NCBI RefSeq assembly: GCF_024435355.1
Contig: NZ_JAMJWG010000001.1
Location: 124,001-188,000 of the forward strand
Reading direction: 5' to 3'
Length of the DNA: 64,000 nt
Source of the DNA: Streptomyces odontomachi
GTDB taxonomy: Bacteria; Actinomycetota; Actinomycetes; Streptomycetales; Streptomycetaceae
Made by a program: the position numbers and the translations under genes. Below the pieces are notes generated by a model, which worked only from the letters and a program-made list of their open reading frames with translations, made no database searches and was not told the origin of the DNA. How positions within the stretch are numbered: the first letter of the stretch is position 1; each line of letters starts with the position of its first letter. Shown here piece after piece: positions 29,214 to 38,840 of the stretch.

Positions 29214-30274
29214 AGGGCCGGGGGCGGAGGGCAGCCGCAGCTCTCGCGCAGCGTCACGGAGACGGGCAACTGCCGGTACTCCAGTGGCCGTTCACGATTC
29301 GCCAGGCGGGCCGCCAGCAGTTCCACCGCCGCGACGCCCAGCTGCCCCATCGGCTGCCGTACGGTCGTCAGCGTCGGGCGCACCAGGCGGCTCAGCGGGA
29401 TGCCGTCGAACCCGGTGACCGCCATGTCGCGCGGAACCGAGATGCCGCGCTCCACCAGGGCGTGCAGTCCTCCCACCGCCATCTGGTCGTTGGCGAAGAC
29501 CAGGCCCTGCGGCCGCTGTGCGGTGCCCCGGTCAGCGTCGAGCAGCTCCGCGACCGCCTTGCGTCCCGCGGCCTGCGTGAGGTCGCCACGCGCGTCGGGC
29601 GCCTCGGGCAGCGGCAGCCCTGCCTCCAGGTGCGCCGCCTGGAAGCCGCGGAAACGTCCCTCGCCGTCCGGGGAGTCCGGCGGGCCGCCCACGAAGGCGA
29701 GACGCTGCAACCGATGCGCCAGCAGCAGATGACGGGTGAGCTCCAGGACGCCGTCGAAGTTGGCCACCTCGACATGGTCCAAGCCGTCGAAGCGCTCCCC
29801 GGCCAGCATCACGACGGGGATCCGGCGCGTCACCACGTCCAGGTCGTCGGCGCGCATCGGCTGGGCCAGCACGGCGAGCCCGTCCACGCGTCCGGCGACC
29901 TCCGTGAGGCGCCGTCCCGCCTCGTCGGCGTGCGCGGCGGAGATCAGCAGGGCGTAACCGTGCCGCCGCGCGGCGCGCTCCATGCCGCGCACGACTTCGT
30001 CGGAGTAGAGCGTCAACTCCCCGGAGTCGGCCGTCGGCGAGTTGTCCGCCTCGTTGTCGTGGAAGTCGGGGTAGCACAGTCCGAGCACTCCGGTGGAGCG
30101 GCTGGCCAGGCCGCGCGCGCTGCCGCTGGGCACGTACCCGAGGTCCCGCGCGGCCGCGAGGACGCGTTCACGCGTCTCCTTGCGCACCGAGTCGGGGTTG
30201 CGGTAGACGCGCGACACCGTCGCGATGGACACCTCCGCCCGCTCTGCGACGTCGTACACCGTGGGCGTGCTCAT
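29210..30274 (-). CDS. LacI-family transcriptional regulator
   Basis: A 354-residue repressor. The helix-turn-helix is VYDVAERAEVSIATVSRVYRNP (about residues 6-27) with the hinge following, then the periplasmic-binding-like sensor domain (GVLGLCYPDF, VFANDQMAVGGLHAL, VTGFDGIPLSRLVRPTLTTV). It ends in a Cys-containing CGCPPPP tail. An operator-like palindrome lies 65 bases upstream of the ATG and a near-identical one lies between the GH3 and EEP genes, so it likely represses itself and the glycosidase genes until a sugar binds. Effector unknown. Confidence 0.9.
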   Translation of the reverse strand: MSTPTVYDVAERAEVSIATVSRVYRNPDSVRKETRERVLAAARDLGYVPSGSARGLASRSTGVLGLCYPDFHDNEADNSPTADSGELTLYSDEVVRGMERAARRHGYALLISAAHADEAGRRLTEVAGRVDGLAVLAQPMRADDLDVVTRRIPVVMLAGERFDGLDHVEVANFDGVLELTRHLLLAHRLQRLAFVGGPPDSPDGEGRFRGFQAAHLEAGLPLPEAPDARGDLTQAAGRKAVAELLDADRGTAQRPQGLVFANDQMAVGGLHALVERGISVPRDMAVTGFDGIPLSRLVRPTLTTVRQPMGQLGVAAVELLAARLANRERPLEYRQLPVSVTLRESCGCPPPPAL

Positions 30275-30338
30275 CTGGCCGAGTCACCTCTCCTGACCGT
30301 GTCTGTGCCGCGATGGTGCCATACGGTGCGGACACTCG

Positions 30339-30352
30339 TGAAAGCGCATTCA
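30339..30352. promoter_or_regulatory. LacI-type operator upstream of the lacI-like gene
   Basis: TGAAAGCGCATTCA, an imperfect palindrome centred on GCGC and identical at 13 of 14 bases to the one at 25510-25523. Its position is consistent with autorepression. Confidence 0.65.
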
Positions 30353-31003
30353 GCTTAGGTGTGAATCCTGTACGGCGGCAGCGGGGTTTCGTAGGTCGTC
30401 AGCAGGCCGACAGCAGGTCGTCAGCAGGTCGTCAGTGACGAGGGCGGACGGCTGGACGGCGTGGCGACTCGCCGCGGTCCGAGGGCGTGCTGGGGAAAGT
30501 TCGCGTGCCCCGTTGCGGAGTGGGCCGGTCACGTATCCGCCCCGACGGGTGCGTGTGGACAAGATGGCAAGACAAGATCGCAAGACGTACGCCCTCCCGC
30601 ACGAACCGCGCCCGCTGCGCAGACGAGGTGTCCACCGCACCATCCCGGACCAGGCCGATCAGGCGTGTCACCGCAAGCAGCGCGGTTCCCCGCGGTTCGC
30701 CCCGGTCGACCACCGCGAGCGTCACGCGGTCGAGGCGGACGGACGGCCGCTGCACCGGCAGCCTCATCGCCCGCTGCCCGACCGCGCTCGCCCTGGTGCC
30801 GGCGATCGTCACACGGCAGCGGCATGCGTGGTTTCGCGCTGCCCGAGCGGTGGGCGCTGGACCGGTGGGTGGAGTAGTGCGCGGCGGCAGGTGCGTGCCC
30901 AGCGTTCCGTGATCGCGTGCATTCCGGGCATGCGGATACCGGTGAGCACCACTTCGATCCCGATATCCGCGAGGCTCGCGTCGAACAACTGGGGATACTC
31001 GCC

Positions 31004-31037
31004 GTCCTGGTCCTGGTCCTGGTCCCGGTCCTGGTCC
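31004..31037 (+). repeat. short hexamer tandem repeat
   Basis: About five and a half copies of GTCCTG (one copy with a C for T). On the minus strand it reads as alternating Asp-Gln or Arg-Thr codons. It lies within the gene-free region. Confidence 0.6.
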
Positions 31038-31165
31038 ACCGCGAAGACGGATCATCGATGTCCGGTTGCTCGGCCAGGTACTCCACCGGCTCCGGCGGCA
31101 TGGTGGTGTCGGCGGTGTCGCTGGGATCGCCGAGATGAGGACCGGACCGCCAGTGGTCCCCGCGG

Positions 31166-31768
31166 TCAGCCGGGCGGGTTGCGACGGGTGCGCAGCGCCA
31201 GTACCAGGCAGACCGTGGTCGCGGCGATGGCGAGTGAGGCGGGCAGACGTGCCCATGAGGTGCCAGCGACCGGCGCCTGGGCGGCCAGCAGTACTGCTGC
31301 GGTCGCGGCGGCGGCCGTCAGGGCGGGTGTGGTCTGCGGGCGGCTGGGCGGGGCGGTGACACCGGCCGTCCACGCGTCGGTGACGAGCAGGTAGGCGAGT
31401 AGCAGGACGGCTGTGCAGACGACCAGCCAGAGCGCGGGGCCGGTGGCCGCGGCGACCACGATCGCCGCGGCCGGCAGCACGGTCGTCCTGCGACGGGCCG
31501 CGATGCTCCGCCAGCGCATGGCGGTCGAGACGGGGCGCGCGTCCACCATCGGCGCGGCCCACCACGCGGCCGCCGCCGCCCCGACCACCAGCACCTTGAC
31601 CGGTAGCGGTGCGTAAAGGGCGGCCGGCGGGTTGCAGGCGGCCACGGCAAGAGCCGTTCCGAGCAGCCGGTCGGTGATGCGGGAGGTGAGACGTCCGAAG
31701 AGCAGGGCGGCACGGCTGCCAGCGGGGCGCCGGCCTGGCCGGGCGATCCGGGTGGGGGCGGTGGTCAT
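31166..31768 (-). CDS. membrane protein at the end of the MoxR operon
   Basis: A 200-residue protein of unknown function with about five hydrophobic segments separated by short Arg-rich loops (TM-like stretches near 38-68, 96-125, 147-164 and 172-190). The ATG overlaps the stop of the DUF58 gene (ATGA). In other actinobacteria the MoxR-DUF58 operons also contain small membrane proteins of this sort, thought to assemble with the DUF58 and DUF4129 partners. No catalytic residues are visible. Confidence 0.65.
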   Translation of the reverse strand: MTTAPTRIARPGRRPAGSRAALLFGRLTSRITDRLLGTALAVAACNPPAALYAPLPVKVLVVGAAAAAWWAAPMVDARPVSTAMRWRSIAARRRTTVLPAAAIVVAAATGPALWLVVCTAVLLLAYLLVTDAWTAGVTAPPSRPQTTPALTAAAATAAVLLAAQAPVAGTSWARLPASLAIAATTVCLVLALRTRRNPPG

Positions 31769-33104
31769 CGGGTCCCCCCGTGGATGCGGGTGCGCAGCAG
31801 CGGCGCAAGGGCAAGGTCGAGGGTCTCACCGGGCCGATGGGCGACGACCGCGATGCCGCGCTCCACCAGGGCGAACCGCATGGCGTCGCGGTCGGCCCGC
31901 CACAGCCGCAGCGCGAGTTCGGCTTCGGTGTCGCCGGGTTCCACGACGGGGTCGCCGGTGGCGACCTCGACCACGACCATCGGGTTGGCCCGTCCACGCA
32001 CCTGGTGCAGGATGTCGAAAATCCGCTGGTCGGTCAGCGGCGTGATGACGTACACCAGCGCTCCTTCGGGCAACGCGGGCAGTGGGAGCCGGCTGAGTCC
32101 CTCCGTACGGTATGCGAGGTCCTTGCGGACCTCCAGCACGCTCTCGACGATGCGGTAGAAGTACCCCTGGCCGCTGCCCGGTTGCAGCCAGCGGGTCGCG
32201 CCCCCCACCGACACGACGCCGACCCGGTCGTGGGTGCGCAGGTAGGCGCGGACCAGCCCGGCAGCGGCCCGGAAGGTCTCGTCGAGCGAGGACGTGCCGG
32301 TGACCGGGTCGACCACGTCGGCGAGCGCGTCCAGCAGTACCACGGTGTCGGCGGTGCGCTCCGCGGCGAACTGGTGGACCTGTAGGGTGCCGCGGCGTGT
32401 GGTGGCCGGCCAGTGGATCCGCCGCTGCCGTTCGCCGCGCACATACGGGTGCACGCCGGTGACCTCGACGCCCTCGCCGCGCTGCTCCGCAGCGTGCTCG
32501 CCGAGCCGTTGCGGCAGCCGGACCGGGATGGGCGTGAGGCCGGCGTGTGCGGCCAGCGGGAAGACGGCGACCTCTCCGAGTTCGGCCCGGACGGTGCGCC
32601 GGGCCAGCCCGCCTTTGTCGTAGACGTCGACGTCGACCGTGCCGAGCGTCCAGCGGCCCCAGCGCTGCACGGCCAGGAGGAGATCGACGCGGTGCGGGCC
32701 GACCGCGAGATGGTCGAGCCGGACCCCGTGACCGAGGGTGACGCCGGGGTCCAGGCGGCCGGGCGCACCGTCGTAGGACACCGTGATCCGCACCGTCACC
32801 TGCTCGCCCTCGAAGCACCGCCGCGGCTCCACCTCGGCCTCGGCCGTCACCGCCTCCGGGCGCGGCCCGCTCGGCAGGGCGAGGGCGAGCAGCACCAGGG
32901 GCGCGGCGGCCAGGGCGAGTACCCAGGGGCGCCCGGTGACCAGCGCGGCGGCCAGCGCGACGACGACCAACGTGCCCAGCCGCAGGGCGCGTTCACCGGC
33001 GCGCCAGCCCAGCGGGGGCGGCGGGGGTGGGGCGGTCACGCCGTGGCGGCCGTCCAGGGCCCGTTGCACGGCGGCGGCAGCTCTGCGGGCCGGCACGGGC
33101 CCCG

Positions 33105-33108
<4 letters not shown>
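31765..33108 (-). CDS. DUF58 (von Willebrand A-like) protein
   Basis: A 447-residue protein. Two hydrophobic helices near residues 45-85 anchor it; an Ig-like region follows, then the DUF58 hallmark GVEVTGVHPYVRGERQRRIHWPATTRRGTLQVHQF and a vWA-like fold with VVLLDALADVV as the MIDAS-like segment. DUF58 proteins work with MoxR ATPases in metal-dependent chaperone or cofactor-insertion roles, though the actinobacterial versions are uncharacterised. I start at ATG 33108, which overlaps the moxR stop (ATGA). It is co-translated with both neighbours. Confidence 0.88.
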
Positions 33109-34177
<1,069 letters not shown>

Positions 34178-34181
<4 letters not shown>

Positions 34182-34714
34182 AGGGCTTCCAGGCGGTCGA
34201 GCAGGGAGCGCAGGACGGGCTCGGGGAGAGTGGGCTGCGGAGCGGTCGCCTCAGGATCGATCCACGGCCACAGGTCGGCTCCGACCAGCGACCTGGCCCG
34301 CTGCGGGTTCCGGTACATCGCCACGCCGTGCCGTTCGGCCAGCCGGGCGGCGAACAGCCGCTGCAACTGTGGCCGCAGGACGGTGTCGAAGTGCGCTTCG
34401 CCGTCGTCCGCCAGGGTCCTGGCCACGATGCGCCGCCACGCGCCCAGCGCCGGGGCTCGGCCGCCCAGCAGGCGCACCGGCCCGCGATAGCTGCTGTCCT
34501 GGGCGCCGCCGCCTGCGGCATAGCGCCCCAGGACCAGCGCGACCGCGGTGATGAGGGCGAGGCCGGCGGCGGCCGCGGCGGCACCGTCGGCCAGGGCGAG
34601 TAGCACTTCGGCCCCGACCGCGACGATGCCCAAGGCGGCCAGCGAGTGACGTACGGAACCGGGCGTTGGCCGCACGGAGCCGACGAAGGCCCGTATCCGG
34701 GTGGCCGCCTTCAC
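34178..34714 (-). CDS. small membrane protein of the MoxR operon
   Basis: A 178-residue protein: two hydrophobic segments near residues 22-66, then a soluble C-terminal domain of about 110 residues with RIVARTLADDGEAHFDTVLRPQLQRLFAARLAERHG. This soluble part is regularly found in proteins between DUF4129 and MoxR genes in actinobacteria. The GTG start overlaps the stop of the DUF4129 gene (GTGA). Function unknown. Confidence 0.75.
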
Positions 34715-35685
34715 GAGGCACTCGTCATGGCTTCGGGCCCGGACGTCCGCGAGCGCAGGCCGTCGGCGATCGCAGCGAGCGCGGCCGCGGCCCGGTCACG
34801 GTGGCTGCCGTCCATCGGGTGCGTGGAGTAACGGGCCTCGCGGAACAGGGCGGTGAGCTCGGTGGCGGCCGCCCCCATCGGCAGGCCGGCGGTGACGGCC
34901 CGCTCCAGCAGGTCCTGCGGGCTGTCCGAGGCGCGCCGGGTCACGCCGGATTCGACGAGCGACTTCTCCATGGCGGCATAGCAGGCGATGACGGCTGCGC
35001 GGGCGTCGGTTCCGTCCAGCAGGGCACGGCGCCCGGAGTCCACGGCCTGGGCCAGGCGTTCCTGCTCGTCGTCGAGCGTCGCGTACGTCGCCGCGGTTTC
35101 GAGCGCCGGCGGCCGGGTCAGATACCGCCACAGGTGCAGCCCGGCGATCACGAGGACCACGACAAGCAGGGCGACGCCGAGACCGAGCAGGATGCGCATG
35201 AGCCCGAAGTGCATGCTGTGGTCAGCGCGCCCGGCATGCTGTGCGGGTGGCAGGCTGGGCACCCCTTCCTGCCGCGGGCTGGGCGGCAACGACTCGTGCC
35301 CGCCCCGGTGGTCGCTGCCGGACGAACCGAACCGGTGCAGGACCAGGACGAGCAGCGGGACGACCAGCACCGCGGCCAGCAGGACATGGCTTACGGCGTC
35401 GACCACCCGCTGTTCCACCGGGTTGAGTTCCCGGGCGGCGCCGACCTGCTCCCGGTACTTCTCGCGCAGCGCCAAGCCGCCGAAGAGCGACAGCAGGGCG
35501 AGGCCGACCACGAGGACGGGATTGCCGCCGAGCGGCCCGCGGCCCTTGGCCAACAGTCCCGTGTCGGGGTGCAGCAGCAGTGCTCCCAGGGCCGCTCCGC
35601 CCACCACCAACACCGTCAACGCGGCCTGTGCGGTGCCGATCGTGCTGTGCCACCGTCGCCCGCGCGTCGTACGCTCCCGCCCCAC
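34711..35685 (-). CDS. DUF4129-containing membrane protein
   Basis: A 324-residue protein with helices near 15-40, 55-70, 97-115 and 165-185, and a cytoplasmic C-terminal DUF4129 domain: AVIACYAAMEKSLVESGVTRRASDSPQDLLERA, then ALFREARYSTHPMDGSHRDRA. It is the first gene of a five-gene operon (this gene, membrane protein, MoxR, DUF58, membrane protein), and every junction is a 4-base overlap. GGGAGGGGG lies just upstream of the GTG start. The family has been linked to transglutaminase-like and MoxR systems, but its role is not known. Confidence 0.82.
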   Translation of the reverse strand: MGRERTTRGRRWHSTIGTAQAALTVLVVGGAALGALLLHPDTGLLAKGRGPLGGNPVLVVGLALLSLFGGLALREKYREQVGAARELNPVEQRVVDAVSHVLLAAVLVVPLLVLVLHRFGSSGSDHRGGHESLPPSPRQEGVPSLPPAQHAGRADHSMHFGLMRILLGLGVALLVVVLVIAGLHLWRYLTRPPALETAATYATLDDEQERLAQAVDSGRRALLDGTDARAAVIACYAAMEKSLVESGVTRRASDSPQDLLERAVTAGLPMGAAATELTALFREARYSTHPMDGSHRDRAAAALAAIADGLRSRTSGPEAMTSAS

Positions 35686-36280
35686 CGCCGCCCCCTCCCT
35701 TGTGATCGGCAGCTTCGCACACCAGTCGGCGGCGTGTCAGTCGGTGCCCGCCGGACTCGTCCGGTCCAGGCCGGGGGACGGCGGCATCGACGAGCGGGCG
35801 CAGGCCCGGGCTGCACGGTGCACGGCTGCATGGCTGAAGGTCGCCGCTCACCCAAGCTGGCCGCTGCACGCGGCGGCCATCGGCACCTCGCGGTCCGTCT
35901 GATCGACCTGCGGCAGGCTGATTGACCCACTGACGGCGCCCTCCTACGAAGGTTCGGCCCATCCGGGGGAGTGCCCCGGCCGGCCTGGGCGAGCAGTGCG
36001 CCGCGCCTGGCGGCGTACCGATTTGTTCGATTTTCGAGGCCAGGGCCGCGCCCCTTCGGCGACTGCCCCGTGGGACTGAGCGTCCTACTCGGCCGCCGCG
36101 AGCTTCGGGCGGCCATTCCGCCTGCCGACGCGGCCATACCCTTTGACCTGTGCAAACGCGCATCTGAGGCAATCCGGGGTCGACCGTTTGCGGTACGTCC
36201 GACGTGCCGCTTCGGGCGCGTCCGGCACACGCTTCGGACGTGAGCGATGAGTTTGGGCGGCGGATCGGGTCTGTCCTGGC
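35686..36280 (+). other. 595-base intergenic region without a supported gene
   Basis: It should hold the promoter of the MoxR operon. I find no open frame with recognisable sequence and no clear hairpin or repeat. Confidence 0.4.
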
Positions 36281-36568
36281 ATGACTCGCATCATCGCTGA
36301 GAGCTCGATCTCCCTGGACGGCTTCGTCACCGGGCCTGCCCCCGGCCCGGACAGCGGCAAGAACCCCGACGTCGTCCTCAGAGGCGGCGCCACGATGGGA
36401 CCGGCGCGCAACGCCGGGCCGGTCGACGCGCTGACGCTGCACCTCCCGCCCCCGGTGCCGGGTTCCGGGGCGCCACTGCTCACCGGCACAGTGCCGCGCA
36501 CGCTGGCGCGGCGGAGCGTGCCCCCGACACCGACCGCGACGCACCTGACCTACGGCCTCCTGGGGTGA
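36281..36568 (+). pseudogene. dihydrofolate-reductase/RibD-like protein with internal deletion
   Basis: The first 30 residues (MTRIIAESSISLDGFVTGP) are the start of the RibD C-terminal/DHFR-like family; the next part (VVLRGGATMG...AGPVDALTLHLPPPVPGSG...) is the end of the same family. The middle, about 90 residues with most of the NADPH site, is missing, joined in frame at about residue 30. A 95-residue product is unlikely to be active. This is a clean internal deletion. Confidence 0.65.
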
Positions 36569-36572
36569 TCCG

Positions 36573-37415
36573 ATGACCACAGTCAACGCCAATGAGATCG
36601 CCTTGGGCATCGAGTCGTTCGGCGACGACGACGCACCACTCGTGCTGCTCGCGGGCGGGACGACGATGCTCTCCTGGCCCGACGCGCTGTGCGAGCGCCT
36701 CGCCGCCGGAGGTCGCCGCGTCGTGCGCTACGACCTGCGCGACAGCGGGGGGTCGACGACGATGGACCCGGAGGCGCCCGCCTACACCCTGCGCGACCTC
36801 GCCGCCGACGCGGCGGCCCTTGCTGACGCGCTCGGGGGCGGGCCCGCGCACCTCGCGGGGATCGGCGTCGGCGGAATGGTCGCCCAGGTGGCCGTGCTCG
36901 ACCACCCGGGCGCGTTCTCGGCGCTCACCCTGGTCGGCACCCGCGCGGTTGCCCCTGGCCCACCCGACGATGACCTCCCCGACCATGACCAGGCGACGAT
37001 GAGCCGGCTGTTCGCGCATCCGATGCCCGACTGGACCGACCGCGAGGCAGTGGCAGAGTTCGCGGCCACCGGCGCGGAGATCCTCGGCGACGACCCCGCC
37101 GCCGCGCGCGCAATCGCCGCGCGAGTCTGGGACCGCACGCCCGGCACCGCACCCCCGGTCCAGATGGCCAACCAGATGGGCATGGTGTTCTCCAGGCTCG
37201 ACTGCAAACCCCGCTGGCGGGAGCGTCTGCACGAGATCGCGGTCCCCACGCTCGTCGTCCACGGCCGCCGCGACCGGTTCTTCCCCGTCGGCAACGGCGA
37301 AACGATCGCGCGCGAGATCTCCGGGGCACGGCTGCTCGTCCTCGAGGACGCCGCCACAGCGATCCCCGATGCGGCGGCCGGCGAGGTCGCCGAGGCGATG
37401 CTCGCGCTCGGGTAG
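36573..37415 (+). CDS. alpha/beta-hydrolase fold protein lacking catalytic Ser and His
   Basis: A 280-residue protein with the fold of RdmC/haloperoxidase-like hydrolases: VVRYDLRDSGGST, a nucleophile elbow region HLAGIGVGGMVAQVAVLDHPG, and TLVVHGRRDRFFPVGNGE (acid Asp234 kept). In the elbow the usual Ser is Gly98 (G-I-G-V-G-G), and at the usual GHE position near the C terminus the protein reads ATAIP (Thr262 for His). With two of three triad residues lost, ordinary hydrolysis is unlikely. The rest is intact, so it may be a pseudoenzyme or binding protein. It begins 5 bases after the deleted reductase gene. Confidence 0.75.
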   Translation: MTTVNANEIALGIESFGDDDAPLVLLAGGTTMLSWPDALCERLAAGGRRVVRYDLRDSGGSTTMDPEAPAYTLRDLAADAAALADALGGGPAHLAGIGVGGMVAQVAVLDHPGAFSALTLVGTRAVAPGPPDDDLPDHDQATMSRLFAHPMPDWTDREAVAEFAATGAEILGDDPAAARAIAARVWDRTPGTAPPVQMANQMGMVFSRLDCKPRWRERLHEIAVPTLVVHGRRDRFFPVGNGETIAREISGARLLVLEDAATAIPDAAAGEVAEAMLALG

Positions 37416-37855
37416 AGGACGCGACGACCGCGCCTTCCGCGCTGCGATGAGCGCCACAAGGACGTCGACCCGGCGTTGCCTCGACCCGGTCCGGCACATC
37501 CAGGGCGGCGACGCCGTCCTGGACGAAGGGGAGCAGGCGGTGGGGGGAGATCGAGGACGCCGTCGAGCGGGCCGACCGGGAAGATCGACGACGCGGTAGG
37601 CCAGCGCTGGCAGCCGCAGGTGCGCAGGCGCCGGCGGCGCCAGGCGGCCACCACGGGCGGGATCACGGTGGAGACGAGGGCCCGGTTCGGCTACACCGCG
37701 CCGATCGGCACGACCGACGACGGCCGCTTCCGCCGCTTCACCGTGCACCGCCTCACCGTGCACCTCCCTCCGGCGTACGCACAGCGCCTCTTCGACCACG
37801 TCCGGTCACGTGGGCGAGGCGCGGTGGCAGGGAGCGTCCTCGAAGGCGCGCACGG
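37416..37855 (+). other. 440-base region with frame-disrupted coding-like sequence
   Basis: Coding-like blocks follow one another in different frames: VRHIQGGDAVLDEGEQAVG, then EIEDAVERADRE, then IDDAVGQRWQPQ, and FRRFTVHRLTVHLPPAY. This looks like a gene broken by frameshifts. I do not recognise the family and cannot give an intact product. Confidence 0.3.
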
Positions 37856-38704
37856 TCAGGGGTCCGCCGGCGTCAGGTCCTGCAAGCCCACCACCCGCAG
37901 CAGCTGCAAGCGCTCGTACGACTCCGTGCCCGGGCGGGCCGTGTGGATGACGAGCTGCTGGTTGTGGTCGGAGTTGACGAGGACCTCGCAGTCGAGTTCG
38001 AGGATGCCGATCGCAGGGTGCCGGAAGCGTTTCGTGGCGGCACGGCGCACGGCGACCTCGTGTTCGTCCCAGAGGCGGGTGAACTCCTCGCTTGTGGCGC
38101 GTAGTTCGGCTACGAGGGCGGCGGGTTCGGGGTCCGTGGGGCGGGCCGAGGCCACTGCTCGCAGGCCGGCCACCTGTTCGCGGGCGCGCTCGGGGCGGTC
38201 CTCGGGCGGGAACAGCTCCTGGGCCGTCGGGTCCAGGAAGAAGCGGCGGATCATGTTGCGTCCTCGGGGCGGGCGGGCGAGGACGTCTCCGCTCAGCGCC
38301 CGTGACAGCGCGTTCTGGGCCAGGACCTCACCGCAGTCGGTCACCACCATCGCCGGGGTGTCGTGCAGCCGGTCCAGCACCAGGAGCAGGCCCGGGCGCA
38401 CATGCGTGCTGGTCGCCTCGCGGCGCGGCGGCTGTTCACCGGTGAGGTGGAAGAGGTGGTCGCGTTCGTCCTCCGTCAGGCGCAGGGCGCGGGCCAGCGC
38501 GGTGAGCATCTGGCGGGACGGGGTCGGGCTCCGGGACTGTTCCATCCGCGTGTAGTAGTCCACGGACATGCCGGCCAGCTGGGCCACCTCCTCGCGGCGC
38601 AGCCCCGGCGTACGGCGCCGGGCGCCGGCCGTGAGGCCCACGTCGGAGGGGTCCAGGCGGGCGCGGGCGCGGCGCAGGAAGTCAGCGAGTTCGGCTCGGT
38701 TCAC
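37856..38704 (-). CDS. XRE-family regulator with MmyB-like ligand domain
   Basis: A 282-residue regulator. Residues 1-85 form the HTH domain: LRRARARLDPSDVGL, TPGLRREEVAQLAGMSVDYYTRMEQSRSPTPS, the hallmark of the MmyB-type XRE proteins. The remainder is the PAS-like fatty-acid-binding domain (VLDRLHDTPAMVVTDCGEVLAQNALSRAL, HPAIGILELDCEVL). These regulators usually control a divergent oxidoreductase gene, which fits the epimerase at 38841. GTG 38704 is the most likely start by alignment, though its ribosome-binding site is poorly spaced. Confidence 0.88.
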   Translation of the reverse strand: MNRAELADFLRRARARLDPSDVGLTAGARRRTPGLRREEVAQLAGMSVDYYTRMEQSRSPTPSRQMLTALARALRLTEDERDHLFHLTGEQPPRREATSTHVRPGLLLVLDRLHDTPAMVVTDCGEVLAQNALSRALSGDVLARPPRGRNMIRRFFLDPTAQELFPPEDRPERAREQVAGLRAVASARPTDPEPAALVAELRATSEEFTRLWDEHEVAVRRAATKRFRHPAIGILELDCEVLVNSDHNQQLVIHTARPGTESYERLQLLRVVGLQDLTPADP

Positions 38705-38840
38705 CTCTCCAGGGTGCGGGAGGCCGGTCGGCTTATCCAGGGACTCCCGATCCCCTGATGAAGAGGTCTCTCCCGGTCGCGCCCGCATCCGCCGAGGCTG
38801 GTCGTCAACGACAGGCGACACCGTGCGTGAGGAGCACATC

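Larger units (their letters stand above)
30275..31165 (-). other. 890-base region without a supported gene
   Basis: Apart from the LacI-type operator I see no convincing gene. On the minus strand, one stretch (about 30560-30780) encodes a coding-like block with LDRVTLAVVDRGEPRGTALL, and another (about 30920-31000) has SLADIGIEVVLTGIRMPG, which faintly recalls a STAS domain. The two are in different frames with stops nearby, so they may be remnants of one or two decayed genes. Confidence 0.3.

Noticed and set aside
30809..31039. Possible STAS domain (SulP-type) in the minus-strand frame with SLADIGIEVVLTGIRMPG.
   Set aside because: The likeness is limited to about 20 residues, the region before it is a hexamer repeat and no transporter helices are nearby.
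36085..36501. Resolvase-like tail in the minus-strand frame ending GRVGRRNGRPKLAAAE.
   Set aside because: Only a few residues recall a resolvase linker; no catalytic Ser region is present and the frame overlaps the reductase remnant.
37476..38555. A 359-codon plus-strand frame across the XRE regulator gene.
   Set aside because: Most of it is antisense to the clearly coding MmyB-type gene; only the first part might be a remnant and is described as such.
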